This document shows, in pieces, positions 45,651 to 55,139 of a stretch of DNA of 64,000 nucleotides. The translations under genes were made by a program, and so were the position numbers. The notes under the pieces are model-generated. The model was not told the DNA's origin and searched no databases. It was given only the letters and a program-made list of their open reading frames with translations. This stretch comes from Paenibacillus plantiphilus (lineage in GTDB: Bacteria > Bacillota > Bacilli > Paenibacillales > Paenibacillaceae), in NCBI RefSeq assembly GCF_927798095.1, contig NZ_CAKMMF010000031.1:1-64000 (forward strand). The letters run 5' to 3'. Each line of letters starts with the position of its first letter. Within the stretch, counting starts at the first letter, position 1.

Positions 45651-46941
45651 CTTTCGTGAACCGCTCATTCACGGCAGGCCAGTAGACGACATTCCACCAG
45701 TCTTTAATATAGTCGGCGCGTTTGTTCTGATGCTTCAGGTAATAGGCATGCTCCCACACGTCGAGCGGCAGCAGCGGAATGACATCCCATTGCGACAGAT
45801 TCTGATGCTTCTCAGCGGTTAGAATCTCAAGTCTCCGGCTTCGCGGACTCCAGACCAGAATGGCCCAGCCGCCGCCCTCGACCTTTTCGGCTGCTGCGCT
45901 GAACTGTTTCTTGAACGCATCATAGCTGCCGAAATCCTGCTGAATTTGCGCCGCAATGGGGCCGGTAGCGGGACCTCCGCCTTGGGGGGACATGGTGTCC
46001 CAGAAGATGGTGTGCAAATAATGTCCCGCGCCGTTGAAGGCGAGCTCCCGCTCCCAATGCTTAACGAGGTCGAAATTGTTCTGCTGACGCGCAGTCTCCA
46101 GCTCCTTCTCGGCTTTGTTCAGACCGTCAACATAGCTCTGGTGATGCTTGTCGTGGTGGATGCGCATTGTCGTTGCATCAATGTAGGGCTCAAGCGCATT
46201 ATAGGGATAGGGAAGAGGCGGCAGCGTATGGCCGCCGATTGGAACTGGGGCAGGACGCACACGGTCATCGCGCGATATTGCGATGGCCTCTGCGCCTGTC
46301 TCTTCTTGAATGGTTTCTGCCTCGGGAGGCGACGTAATCCCAGCGGGATTGTCACGCTCGATGCCGGATTCCGATGAGCTGGGAACGCCGTCAGATGCGG
46401 CGGCAGTCCCGTCCGCAGTCCCATCCGCAGTCTCATTCAAAGTCCCAACCGCAGGAGATGAGGCTTCGTCACCTGTCGCCGGGAGCTCTGGCTCGCGTCC
46501 GGTCAGGCCATGCGGCTGATGAGGATGCACCAGGGTGGCTAGTACACAGAGGAAGTAGTCCGATTCACGGATGATGTGATGGATTACGGTCACGGCGATG
46601 GGGCTGGCTGCCACAGCGGGACTAGCTGTTAGCAAGTGGGTTAGCTGCGCAACAAAGGTTCTGGATTGAAGGGCAGATACTTGCAGAAGCGCATTTGTCT
46701 GCTTGGCGATTGCCGGTGAAAGGTCGGTAGGACAAATTAAAGCGGTTTGCAGCACCCGCTGTGCGATCTTCTCAGTGCGGGCGAATATCGGCTCCCAAGC
46801 CTTCAGCAGCTCAACATAAGGCTGCTCCAGATTGGGGACGATCTGGCGAATGACAACGGTATGCTCCATCTCTTGCATTTTCCAGAAGCAAATTTCTTCA
46901 AGCACTCGTAAAGGCATGAATGAACCATATACAAAAAGCAC
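45622..46941 (-). CDS. DUF2935-superoxide dismutase fusion
   Basis: About 439 residues from the GTG at 46941, six bases after AGGAGGA (another GTG two codons upstream is too close to the site). N-terminal helices (VLEEICFWKMQEMEHTVVIR to IIRESDYFLCVLATL) resemble DUF2935, a metal-binding helical bundle family. A ~100-residue low-complexity linker with ADGT repeats follows. The C-terminal ~200 residues are a Fe/Mn SOD with ligands in MRIHHDKHHQ, HYLHTIFWD and [16 protein letters not shown]. Similar to SodF-type proteins of Bacilli. Not obviously exported. Convergent with asbF. Confidence 0.85.
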   Translation of the reverse strand: MLFVYGSFMPLRVLEEICFWKMQEMEHTVVIRQIVPNLEQPYVELLKAWEPIFARTEKIAQRVLQTALICPTDLSPAIAKQTNALLQVSALQSRTFVAQLTHLLTASPAVAASPIAVTVIHHIIRESDYFLCVLATLVHPHQPHGLTGREPELPATGDEASSPAVGTLNETADGTADGTAAASDGVPSSSESGIERDNPAGITSPPEAETIQEETGAEAIAISRDDRVRPAPVPIGGHTLPPLPYPYNALEPYIDATTMRIHHDKHHQSYVDGLNKAEKELETARQQNNFDLVKHWERELAFNGAGHYLHTIFWDTMSPQGGGPATGPIAAQIQQDFGSYDAFKKQFSAAAEKVEGGGWAILVWSPRSRRLEILTAEKHQNLSQWDVIPLLPLDVWEHAYYLKHQNKRADYIKDWWNVVYWPAVNERFTKASKLVWEPY

Positions 46942-46975
46942 GACCACTCCTCCTCACATCTCTGAGGCGCATAAC

Positions 46976-47001
46976 AAAAGCCGCCCGGAATCGGACGGCT
47001 T
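46976..47001 (-). terminator. Terminator between hydrolase and SOD-fusion genes
   Basis: On the minus strand AAGCCGTCCG pairs imperfectly with CGGGCGGCTT, followed by TTTGTT. It would end the alpha/beta hydrolase transcript. Confidence 0.55.
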
Positions 47002-47119
47002 ATCAGCCAAACGCCATTCGAATGCATCCACTACTAGATGTATTCCAATGAGGGCTATTCTATGTTGTGTTTGTAAGCACTGCATTAGCGCTGCAAGCTG
47101 GCTCGCACAGCATTGTGGG

Positions 47120-48208
47120 TCAGCTGTTGCTGGCTTCCTGCTTGAACGCAGCGTCCACCTGACTCAAGAACAGGGCGGCGCGCTGAATGTATTCTTTGGG
47201 ACGGGTTTGGAAAATCAGCTCATGCTTGCCGCCCTGCACGATCCATTCGCGGGATAACGGCTCACTCTGGCCTGAAGCGATATGCTCTGCGGTTACAAGC
47301 GGAGCCTTGGCGTCATTCGTTCCATGAATGATGAACAACGGGATGGAGAAAGCTGTTTCCATTACCTGGTCTGCTGGAATTTGATTAAACTTCGTACCCG
47401 TCCAGAAGGGAAGCATCCATTCGATGAGCGGCAGAGAAGGGAATCGAGGCAGCTCCAAATGCTGGCGCACATTGGAGTAAAGCGATTCCGGGCTCGGCAG
47501 AAACAGGCTGTCGAGAATCATCGCGTCAATCTGATCCGTCTGCAGCGCTGTTTGCAATGCGGTTCCGGCTCCCATGGAGAAGCCCCAGACGATAACCTGC
47601 TCAGCGCCTTGCTCACGGACATAGTTCACAGCGGCGAGTAGCTGTTGTGATTCTTCGTGACCGCCCGTTGCTGGCGAAGGATCTGCGGAGTAGGCGTATC
47701 CGTAGTCGAACATCAACACATTATAGTCTAATTGGTGCAGGAGACTGGCAAGCTCATACATGGGCACCCATGTCTCTTCGCGATTAGCACCATAGCCATG
47801 GCTGAAAATAACAGTTCGCTTAGAGTCGGCTGCTGCTGCGGAAGCCAATTCTACTGCTCCGCTAGCGTTTGGAGAATCTGCTGGCACTGCCGGGATGAAC
47901 CATCCGTGAACATCCGTTTGACCGCTGTTGCTTGGGAATGATACATCAGAGTAGGCCAGACCTTTAGCGTCCATTGGGTTCGAGGTCAGAGGAGCCACAT
48001 AAGGATGAGCAATAATCCAGGCGACATACCCGTGAAAAGCGAGTCCAGTGAGCAGAATTAACGCCGTGAAAGCAGATAATACAGCAATAGCTGCATGCTT
48101 GCGGCGGGATCTGCCGATAGCGGCTGGCTTCGGACCCGGTTCAGGGGAAAGGAGATCAGGTGTGAAGTTGCCGCCTGCTGGCAGCATAGGTATGATAGTT
48201 GAACTCAT
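47120..48208 (-). CDS. Membrane-anchored alpha/beta hydrolase
   Basis: A 362-residue protein with one membrane helix near 40-62 (AVLSAFTALILLTGLAF) and an extracellular hydrolase domain. Oxyanion region VIFSHGYGANREE, nucleophile elbow GFSMGAGT, acid Asp in IHGTNDAKAP and His in QGGKHELIF form a full catalytic triad. Resembles the YqkD/Bem46-like group; substrate unknown. GGGGGGAG precedes the ATG. The upstream 48209-48449 gap carries the divergent IclR promoter. Confidence 0.85.
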   Translation of the reverse strand: MSSTIIPMLPAGGNFTPDLLSPEPGPKPAAIGRSRRKHAAIAVLSAFTALILLTGLAFHGYVAWIIAHPYVAPLTSNPMDAKGLAYSDVSFPSNSGQTDVHGWFIPAVPADSPNASGAVELASAAAADSKRTVIFSHGYGANREETWVPMYELASLLHQLDYNVLMFDYGYAYSADPSPATGGHEESQQLLAAVNYVREQGAEQVIVWGFSMGAGTALQTALQTDQIDAMILDSLFLPSPESLYSNVRQHLELPRFPSLPLIEWMLPFWTGTKFNQIPADQVMETAFSIPLFIIHGTNDAKAPLVTAEHIASGQSEPLSREWIVQGGKHELIFQTRPKEYIQRAALFLSQVDAAFKQEASNS

Positions 48209-48392
48209 GGTGTACTCCCCCCTCTGTAGGCCGTAGATAATGTAAGCGTTTTTATTAGTTCTATACTCCTATCGTATGGTCCAGCACCTGACATGTCAAT
48301 GTATGTCGATGTAATGTTAGCGACTTGTAATATAGCTGTAAAATATATGGGAACTTCTAGCATACCGCTTTACCATTGCATCAGGATTGGGT

Positions 48393-48431
48393 TATACTGA
48401 ATGTAACTCGGTTTCATTCAATGAAACTGAG
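48393..48431 (+). promoter_or_regulatory. Promoter -10 and palindromic operator of the IclR gene
   Basis: A -10 TATACT (48393-48398; -35 weak, TTACCA) is followed by a palindrome CTCGGTTTCAT-TCA-ATGAAACTGAG (48407-48431). The operator would sit at the transcription start, the usual place for autorepression by an IclR-family protein. The core GTTTCAT-N3-RTGAAAC recurs before aconitase. Confidence 0.65.
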
Positions 48432-48449
48432 AGAGAGGGTGGATACACC

Positions 48450-49196
48450 ATGTCAGTAGAAAATAAATCGACTGTTCGCGCGGTTGAACGGGCGCTTGAT
48501 ATATTGCTTTGCTTTACGATGAAGAATGAATGGGCGATGACTGAAATAGCCGAGAAGGTAGGGCTTCATAAGAGCACCGTCCATCGGATGCTGGCAACAC
48601 TGGAGGAAAGAGGCTTCGTCCAGAGGGATGCTGCTTCGGACCGCTATCGCATGGGGCTTCGCATATGGGAGCTGTCGGCTAATATGTGGGGAGCGGATGA
48701 CCCCGCTGTTATTAGCCTTCCAGAGATGGAGCAGCTTCGCGATCAATTGGGGGAGACCATCAGCCTATATATTCGAGATGGCAATGAGCGGATTCGCATT
48801 CAAGCGCTGCAGAGCAATCAGGCGGTGCGCAGGGTAGCTCTTATCGGCGCGCGTCTGCCGCTATATGTCGGGGCATCGAGTAAAATATTGATCGCCTTCG
48901 AGGAGCAGAGCAAACGCGAGGAGCTTCTGGCGGACAACACCTGGCCAGCTTCAATAGACAAGATCCAGTTTCAAGAGCAGCTGGAGGAGATAGGGGAATT
49001 AGGTTATGCCACCAGTATAGAGGAACGTGAGCAAGGCGCAGCAGCCGTCTCGGCTCCGATCTTCAATCGCGCGGGCAGGCTGATCGCTGCGCTGTCCGTA
49101 TCCGGTCCTGCCAATCGTTTGACGCTGGACAAGATGCGCGAGCAAGCGCCAGCGATCATGGAGGCAGCCCGTCATATCGGGACGATGCTGAAATAG
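48450..49196 (+). CDS. IclR-family transcriptional regulator
   Basis: 248 residues from the ATG at 48450, preceded by GAGGGTGG; the longer frame to 48387 runs through the operator. N-terminal winged helix-turn-helix (AVERALDILLCFTMKNEWAM, then LHKSTVHRMLATLEERGFV) and C-terminal effector domain (GETISLYIRDGNERIRIQAL, LPLYVGASSKILIAF, EREQGAAAVSAPIF). IclR proteins bind small metabolites and usually repress. The shared palindrome suggests that it controls itself and the convergent aconitase gene. Confidence 0.9.
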   Translation: MSVENKSTVRAVERALDILLCFTMKNEWAMTEIAEKVGLHKSTVHRMLATLEERGFVQRDAASDRYRMGLRIWELSANMWGADDPAVISLPEMEQLRDQLGETISLYIRDGNERIRIQALQSNQAVRRVALIGARLPLYVGASSKILIAFEEQSKREELLADNTWPASIDKIQFQEQLEEIGELGYATSIEEREQGAAAVSAPIFNRAGRLIAALSVSGPANRLTLDKMREQAPAIMEAARHIGTMLK

Positions 49197-49395
49197 TGGG
49201 GCAATCGCAGGAGAGCTGGATAGGGGTACTTTGTTCTTAAGGGCACTATCCCCGTCGCTCAGAGAGGAAGAAATTTGGCTGGCTTCCTGTGTGATTGCCT
49301 GCTTGCCGGAAAAACTTACTGTTCGCGTTGTTGAGTGGCGATGGCTGGCGGTTTAGCTATTGAACGGGGCTGTTAAGTCCCCTATTTACGAAGAA

Positions 49396-49444
49396 AAAGA
49401 TGCTTCCAGCCCCACTTTTATAGTGGTTTTGGAGGCATCTTTTC
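49396..49444. terminator. Bidirectional terminator between iclR-type gene and aconitase
   Basis: AAAAGATGC pairs with GCATCTTTT, with an inner pairing CCAGCCCCACT/AGTGGTTTTGG, in the gap 49197-49532 between convergent genes. It has A-rich and T-rich flanks for both directions. Nothing else is seen in this gap. Confidence 0.8.
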
Positions 49445-49532
49445 ACATCATTCGGGGCTGTCTCATTGGATATTGGACTTATCGTACAGCCTCTTTATCG
49501 TATTCAGGGGCATAGCCCCCGATACTACATAA

Positions 49533-52244
49533 TTATGCGTTGTTTGCGATCATTTGACGCAGCACGGTTTGGAGAATACCGCCGTTGCGATAGTAATCGA
49601 CATCGACTGTGGAGTCGAGACGTACAATTGCCGGGAATTCGAAGGTTGTGCCGTCTTCGCGCGTTGCGACAACCTGAACGGTTTGTCCTGGCGTCACGTC
49701 ATTGCTCAGACCGATAATATCGAATTTCTCGCGGCCAGTCAGGTTCAGCGTTTTCCAGCCTTGGCCTTCCTGGAATTGCAGCGGCAGAACGCCCATGCCG
49801 ACAAGGTTGGAGCGGTGAATACGCTCGAAGCTTTCAGCGATAACGGCTTTCACGCCGAGCAGGAAGGTTCCTTTGGCCGCCCAGTCGCGGGAGCTGCCTG
49901 TACCGTACTCTTTGCCTGCAATAACGATCAGGTTGGAGCCGTTCTTCTGATACTGCATCGATGCGTCATAGATCGACATAACCTCGCCAGTCGGCAGGTA
50001 AGTCGTTACGCCGCCCTCTGTGCCTGGAGCCACCTGGTTCCGGATACGGATGTTGGCGAACGTGCCGCGCATCATAACTTCATGGTTGCCTCGGCGTGAG
50101 CCGTAGGAATTGAAGTCTACTTGCGGAACGCCATTATCGATCAAATATTTGCCGCCTGGGCTTTTCACTGTAATGTTGCCAGCAGGCGAGATATGGTCGG
50201 TCGTAACCGAGTCGCCCAGCAGAGCGAGCACGTTGGAGTTCTTGATATCAGAGATATCGCCCACCTCGCCCAGGTTCTCGAAGAACGGCGGGTTCTGGAT
50301 GTAGGTCGATTTGGCATCCCACTCGTAGCTTTCGCCTTGCGGCACATCGATTGCATTCCAACGCTCATTCTGCGTGAATACATTCTCATATTTGCTGCGG
50401 AACATCTCAGGGCTCATCGCCATTGCGATAGTGTCAGCGATTTCCTTGGACGTTGGCCAAATATCTTTGAGATATACCGGCTGGTTGCTGCTGTCGTAGC
50501 CGATCGGATCGTTGGCAAGGTCAATATTGACGGTGCCGGCGAGCGCGTAAGCGACAACAAGCGGCGGCGATGCGAGATAGTTCGCTTTGACCTGTGCGTG
50601 AACACGGCCTTCAAAGTTGCGGTTACCGGACAATACTGCCGCAACTGTCATATCATTGTCAGCAATTGCCTTGCTTACTTCGTCAGGAAGCGGGCCGGAG
50701 TTGCCGATACAGGTCGCGCAGCCATACCCAGCAACGTGGAAGCCAAGCGCTTCAAGCGATTCGAGCAGGCCGGCACGCTTCAAGTATTCGGTAACGACAA
50801 GCGATCCCGGTGTGAGCGAGCTCTTAACGTAGGCCGGCTTCTTGAGGCCGCGCTCTACAGCTTTCTTCGCGACGAGCGCGGCGCCGAGCATTACGCTTGG
50901 GTTGGACGTATTCGTACAGCTCGTAATAGCGGCGATTACGACTGCGCCTGTTCCCATCTTGCTCACGGAGCCGTTCTTATGCTTCACTTCAACGAATTCT
51001 TCAATCTTGTTGTCGGTAAGGCCATAGCCGCCTTTGTCGATCGGCGTGCGGATGATGTCATTGAATGCATCCTTCATTGCCGTCAGCTCCACACGGTCTT
51101 GCGGACGCTTAGGGCCAGCAAGCGAAGGAACGATGGTCGAGAGATCAAGCTCTACGATATCGGAGAATACCGGCTCTGGCGTGTCATCTGTACGGAACAT
51201 GCCTTGAGCTTTGTAGTAAGCTTCGACAAGCGCGATCTGATCCTCTGTACGGCCAGTCTGGCGCAGGAAGTTGATCGTCTCGCTGTCAACAGGGAAGAAT
51301 CCGACAGTTGCACCGTATTCAGGAGCCATGTTCGCGACTGTTGCACGGTCTGCAAGGCTGATGTTGGACAGGCCGGAACCGAAGAACTCGACGAATTTGC
51401 CGACAACGCCTTTTTTACGAAGAATTTGGGTAACCGTCAGCGCAAGGTCAGTTGCTGTAGCGCCTTCGGAGAGCTGGCCTGTCAGACGGAAGCCGATAAC
51501 ATCCGGCATAACGAAGTACAGCGGTTGGCCGAGCATGCCAGCCTCAGCCTCGATGCCGCCAACTCCCCAGCCTACAACGCCAAGACCGTTAATCATCGTT
51601 GTATGGGAGTCCGTACCTACTAGTGAATCAGGGTAAACGACAGTTTCGCCGCTGATTGTTTTGGTAGCTGCTACGGAAGCCAGATACTCCAGGTTTACTT
51701 GGTGAACGATACCTGTTCCCGGAGGTACAGCGCGGAAATTGTCAAAAGCCGTTTGAGCCCAGCGAAGGAAGCGGTAACGCTCTCCATTGCGCTGAAATTC
51801 AATGTTCGTATTGTATTCAAGCGCTTCCGGGCTGCCGAATGCATCAACCATGACAGAGTGGTCGATAACAAGGTCAACTGGCACGAGCGGATTGATTTGT
51901 TTGGGATCGCCGCCGGATTTCTTAACGGTGTCGCGCATTGCCGCGAGATCTACGACAACAGGTACGCCTGTGAAGTCCTGCAGTACGATACGTGCGGGGA
52001 TGAAAGGGATTTCCTTATCTTCACGGCCATCAGCCCATGTTGCAAGCTGCTTGACATGTTCCTTCGTTATAGCGCGGCCGTCGAATTGACGAACAGCGGC
52101 TTCGAGCAGAACCTTGATGGAGAATGGGAGCTTGGAAATGTTGCCTACGCCTTGCTCTTCCAGCCCTTGCAGACGGTAGTAAGCGAATGGCTTTCCGCCG
52201 ACTTCCAGCGAAGTGCGAACGGAGTATTCGTTTTGATGAGTCAT
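49533..52244 (-). CDS. acnA: Aconitate hydratase
   Basis: A 903-residue AcnA/CitB-type aconitase interconverting citrate and isocitrate in the TCA cycle. The three [4Fe-4S] cysteines lie in [11 protein letters not shown] and [35 protein letters not shown]-like (here [17 protein letters not shown]) and the swivel-domain [11 protein letters not shown] are complete. AGGAGG lies upstream of the start. Proteins of this class also bind iron-responsive RNA when the cluster is lost. Its promoter region carries the same palindrome as the IclR gene. Confidence 0.97.
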   Translation of the reverse strand: MTHQNEYSVRTSLEVGGKPFAYYRLQGLEEQGVGNISKLPFSIKVLLEAAVRQFDGRAITKEHVKQLATWADGREDKEIPFIPARIVLQDFTGVPVVVDLAAMRDTVKKSGGDPKQINPLVPVDLVIDHSVMVDAFGSPEALEYNTNIEFQRNGERYRFLRWAQTAFDNFRAVPPGTGIVHQVNLEYLASVAATKTISGETVVYPDSLVGTDSHTTMINGLGVVGWGVGGIEAEAGMLGQPLYFVMPDVIGFRLTGQLSEGATATDLALTVTQILRKKGVVGKFVEFFGSGLSNISLADRATVANMAPEYGATVGFFPVDSETINFLRQTGRTEDQIALVEAYYKAQGMFRTDDTPEPVFSDIVELDLSTIVPSLAGPKRPQDRVELTAMKDAFNDIIRTPIDKGGYGLTDNKIEEFVEVKHKNGSVSKMGTGAVVIAAITSCTNTSNPSVMLGAALVAKKAVERGLKKPAYVKSSLTPGSLVVTEYLKRAGLLESLEALGFHVAGYGCATCIGNSGPLPDEVSKAIADNDMTVAAVLSGNRNFEGRVHAQVKANYLASPPLVVAYALAGTVNIDLANDPIGYDSSNQPVYLKDIWPTSKEIADTIAMAMSPEMFRSKYENVFTQNERWNAIDVPQGESYEWDAKSTYIQNPPFFENLGEVGDISDIKNSNVLALLGDSVTTDHISPAGNITVKSPGGKYLIDNGVPQVDFNSYGSRRGNHEVMMRGTFANIRIRNQVAPGTEGGVTTYLPTGEVMSIYDASMQYQKNGSNLIVIAGKEYGTGSSRDWAAKGTFLLGVKAVIAESFERIHRSNLVGMGVLPLQFQEGQGWKTLNLTGREKFDIIGLSNDVTPGQTVQVVATREDGTTFEFPAIVRLDSTVDVDYYRNGGILQTVLRQMIANNA

Positions 52245-52267
52245 TCGGATTGACGCCTCCTGTTATG

Positions 52268-52341
52268 GTTTCATTCTGTGAAACACGATTTCATAAATCA
52301 CTTATAGCTCTAGTATAGCGTTAATCCGGTGGTTTCGTAAA
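52268..52341 (-). promoter_or_regulatory. Aconitase promoter with IclR-type operator
   Basis: On the minus strand TTTACG (52341-52336) and TATACT (52317-52312) are 18 bases apart. Downstream, inside the leader, lies GTTTCATTCTGTGAAAC (52268-52284), matching the IclR operator core GTTTCATTCAATGAAAC at all but two positions. A smaller palindrome GATTTCATAAATC (52287-52299) adjoins it. Confidence 0.65.
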
Positions 52342-52444
52342 GACGGTAGCTCTCCTAATTTTTTAACATTTACATGATTTCAATTATTCACTCATATAAT
52401 GAAACAGCTTTGTCTGTCCAGAATGACTGCAGGGAGGGATATGA

Positions 52445-53566
52445 ATGCCGAGAACGCCGAGCAAATCGAGCCGTGGCGGTAAACGGAGTGTCGCAAGCCG
52501 CAGCAATGGGAATGCTCAAGAGCCAGTGGCCCAAGGCTGGAAGGCTGTTGTTCATAACTATGTCAATGTGTTCAATCAAGCTGAGATTGATCGTTATCCC
52601 CCCGTATTCGACGGCCTTGTAAAAGATGGCGATCACTTATCCCGCTGCAGCCAGCGGATGTATAGAATGAAGGAGCAGGAGCTGCTGAGGGGTGCGCTGC
52701 CCACGCACAGCCAGACGAAGGCAGAGCTGCTGCGAGTCAGTGAATCCAGCTCAGGCGCTGAAATCGTTGTTATTCTCGGTCTTCATATTAAGCGCACGAT
52801 GGAACAGTCCGGCCGGGCTTACACAGAAGAACGCTGTGAACGTGAGCGCATCTGGCTTAGCAGGGATGACGGCCGATACTGCATTACGCGCATCGAGCCG
52901 ATTGTCTCGGAGCGGCGTCCAAGATTCAGCGCGGCAGACGGTCATGATCCTTCTCTTTACCTCGAAGAGAATGTTGAAGGAGTTCTGTACAAGGCGCAGT
53001 CCATACCCTATATAAATTATGATATTTTGCCTGTTTTTAATCATCCGCGCGCAGGGATACGATATCGCAGGGATTTGGCGGCTGCTTATGCGGACCGCTG
53101 GTGGGAGGAGCCGAACCCGGCGTATGAGAATTTCGATGTGAATTGCACGAATTATGTATCCCAATGCCTCTTTGCAGGCCATGCACCGATGAACTATACT
53201 GGTAGAAGAGATTTGGGCTGGTGGTATCGCGGCCGGAGCGGCGGACGCGAGCAGTGGAGCTACAGCTGGGCTGTATCCAATGCGCTGCAGATTTTTCTAT
53301 CGGGATCGAGGCAAAAGGGTCTCAAAGCAACGGTCGTTCATTCCCCCGAGGAATTGGAATTAGGGGATGTCATTACGTATGACTGGGGCGGCGACAACCG
53401 CTTTCAGCATAGTACGATTGTAACGGCCTTCGATGCGCAGGGCATGCCGCTTGTGAATGCCAATACGGTTGCAAGCCGCCACAGATTCTGGGATTATCAA
53501 GATTCTTACGCTTGGACGGAATCCACCAAATATCGTTTTTTTCATATTGCTGATGAGTTTATGTAA
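52445..53566 (+). CDS. Putative amidase-domain protein (amidase_6)
   Basis: A 373-residue protein. The C-terminal ~180 residues form the amidase_6 domain: YRRDLAAAYADRWWEEPN, then NFDVNCTNYVSQCLFAG with the likely catalytic Cys, GWWYRGRSG, and FQHSTIVTAFD with the likely His. The N-terminal part is hydrophilic, with no signal peptide, and has a helical region of unknown role. Related Bacillus proteins (YhbB type) are suspected wall or spore hydrolases. GGGAGGGA precedes the ATG. Confidence 0.75.
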   Translation: MPRTPSKSSRGGKRSVASRSNGNAQEPVAQGWKAVVHNYVNVFNQAEIDRYPPVFDGLVKDGDHLSRCSQRMYRMKEQELLRGALPTHSQTKAELLRVSESSSGAEIVVILGLHIKRTMEQSGRAYTEERCERERIWLSRDDGRYCITRIEPIVSERRPRFSAADGHDPSLYLEENVEGVLYKAQSIPYINYDILPVFNHPRAGIRYRRDLAAAYADRWWEEPNPAYENFDVNCTNYVSQCLFAGHAPMNYTGRRDLGWWYRGRSGGREQWSYSWAVSNALQIFLSGSRQKGLKATVVHSPEELELGDVITYDWGGDNRFQHSTIVTAFDAQGMPLVNANTVASRHRFWDYQDSYAWTESTKYRFFHIADEFM

Positions 53567-53632
53567 GGCAGGATACAAGCAGGAGCATCGGAATGTACAG
53601 GTATGAAATTATATGTAACCGGAGGATTGGTC

Positions 53633-54760
53633 ATGGGGGAGAAAGTTCGCGTTGGACTCGTATACGGGGGACGTTCTGGCGAACATGAGGTTTCGCTGCA
53701 AACTGCTCTGGCGGTGATGAAAGCATTCAACTATGATAAATACGTGATTAAACCTTTCTATATTTCCAAAGAGGGACAGTGGCGTTCGGGTGAGACGCTG
53801 CTGAATCCGCCAACCGGCATTGAACAGCTGAGACTTGCGGACGATGATGCTCAATCTGGCCTGGACGCATTGAAGCCTCTGTTGAACGGATTGTCTGGCG
53901 CAGCGGTTGATGGCGGGGACCAATCGAATGATCGCAAGCCGCTTGATGTTGTATTCCCGCTGCTGCACGGCACTTTCGGCGAGGACGGCACGGTTCAGGG
54001 CATGCTGGAGATGGCCAATATTCCATATGTCGGGGCAGGCGTTCTTGCTTCGGCGGTTGGCATGGATAAGGTGATGATGAAGAAGGTATTCGCGCAGGAA
54101 GGTCTGCCGCAATGCGTGTTTCGCCATTTCAACCGGACGCAATGGGAGAAGGACCCAGCGTTCTTTATTATGGAGATCGAGGTGTCTCTCGGCTATCCAT
54201 GCTTCATTAAACCTGCCAATCTGGGCTCCAGCGTAGGTATTTCCAAAGCGCGGAACCGCGAGGAGCTTATTGACGCTGTCGGCTACGCGCTCCGCTTTGA
54301 CCGCAAGGTTATTGTGGAGGAGTTCGTCGATGCGCGGGAAATCGAAGTGAGCGTCCTTGGTAATGATGAGCCGCGGGCATCTGTATGCGGCGAGATTGCA
54401 ACATCGAGTGAATTCTACGACTATAAGGCAAAATATATGGATGGCAAGTCGATGATGCATATTCCGGCTGGTATCGCTGATGAAATAGCGGAATCCATTC
54501 GGGAAATGGCTCTTCGCGCTTATCTGGCGATTGACGGCTCAGGACTGTCTCGCGTTGATTTCTTCATGCGCAAATCGGATGGCCAGCTATTCATTAATGA
54601 AGTGAATACGATGCCGGGATTTACGCCATACAGCATGTATCCGCTTATGTGGAAGGAAAGCGGCGTATCGTATCCAGAGCTGCTGGATACGCTTATTGAG
54701 CTGGCTGTCATCCGGCATTCGGAGAAGCAGCGTATTGATTATGGAGGAAGCCCCGTCTAG
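53633..54760 (+). CDS. ddl: D-alanine--D-alanine ligase
   Basis: 375 residues from the ATG at 53633, preceded by CCGGAGG; an in-frame start 30 bases upstream lacks a site. ATP-grasp enzyme making D-Ala-D-Ala for peptidoglycan. Signatures: VGLVYGGRSGEHEVSLQTA, FPLLHGTFGEDGTVQGML, IPYVGAGVLASAVGMDK, PANLGSSVGISKARN, and VNTMPGFTPYSMYP. The Tyr/Phe residue that sets D-Ala versus D-Lac preference could not be assigned without alignment; the overall pattern is that of Ddl. Confidence 0.95.
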   Translation: MGEKVRVGLVYGGRSGEHEVSLQTALAVMKAFNYDKYVIKPFYISKEGQWRSGETLLNPPTGIEQLRLADDDAQSGLDALKPLLNGLSGAAVDGGDQSNDRKPLDVVFPLLHGTFGEDGTVQGMLEMANIPYVGAGVLASAVGMDKVMMKKVFAQEGLPQCVFRHFNRTQWEKDPAFFIMEIEVSLGYPCFIKPANLGSSVGISKARNREELIDAVGYALRFDRKVIVEEFVDAREIEVSVLGNDEPRASVCGEIATSSEFYDYKAKYMDGKSMMHIPAGIADEIAESIREMALRAYLAIDGSGLSRVDFFMRKSDGQLFINEVNTMPGFTPYSMYPLMWKESGVSYPELLDTLIELAVIRHSEKQRIDYGGSPV

Positions 54761-54818
54761 TCTGCGGGCTTGAAGGGACAAGCACTATCAATATTGCATT
54801 CGCACACATGGAGGTTGA

Positions 54819-55139
54819 ATGATGGGATTCGGGACAGAGTTTAATTCAGTCTGCAAGTTCAAATCGGCACAGGAGCTGTACGAGCTGCTGGAATACGGCC
54901 GGGGCAAAATGGTCAAGAGCGGTTTCCGCGTCTATCCTACCGGACAGAAGGTTATTGCGTATACACCGGATAATGAAGCTATTGCCATCGTGCGCATTCT
55001 CGTGTCGATCGCCGAGATCAACTTTCAGGGCGAGGAAATTACACAGGTGGAGATGGAGCTGGTTCGCAAGCTGACGGAAGAGGAAGCGCGCGTCCAGACC
55101 GCTCTGGCATTCGAGATGTTCTTCGGAGAGAATGCGTGA
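54819..55139 (+). CDS. Small conserved-looking protein of unknown function
   Basis: 106 residues starting MMGFGTEFNSVCKFKSAQEL (two adjacent ATG; GGAGG upstream suits either). It is soluble, mixed alpha/beta, with FRVYPTGQKVIAYTPDNEAI and a C-terminal helix TEEEARVQTALAFEMFFGE. I do not recognise the family. It overlaps the uvsE start by 4 bases (GTGA) and so is probably translated with it. Confidence 0.7.
   Translation: MMGFGTEFNSVCKFKSAQELYELLEYGRGKMVKSGFRVYPTGQKVIAYTPDNEAIAIVRILVSIAEINFQGEEITQVEMELVRKLTEEEARVQTALAFEMFFGENA

Noticed and set aside
50121-51623. A 500-codon open frame antisense to aconitase
   Set aside because: It lies wholly inside acnA, has no binding site, and its composition (high Arg, Cys, His) is that of a shadow frame.
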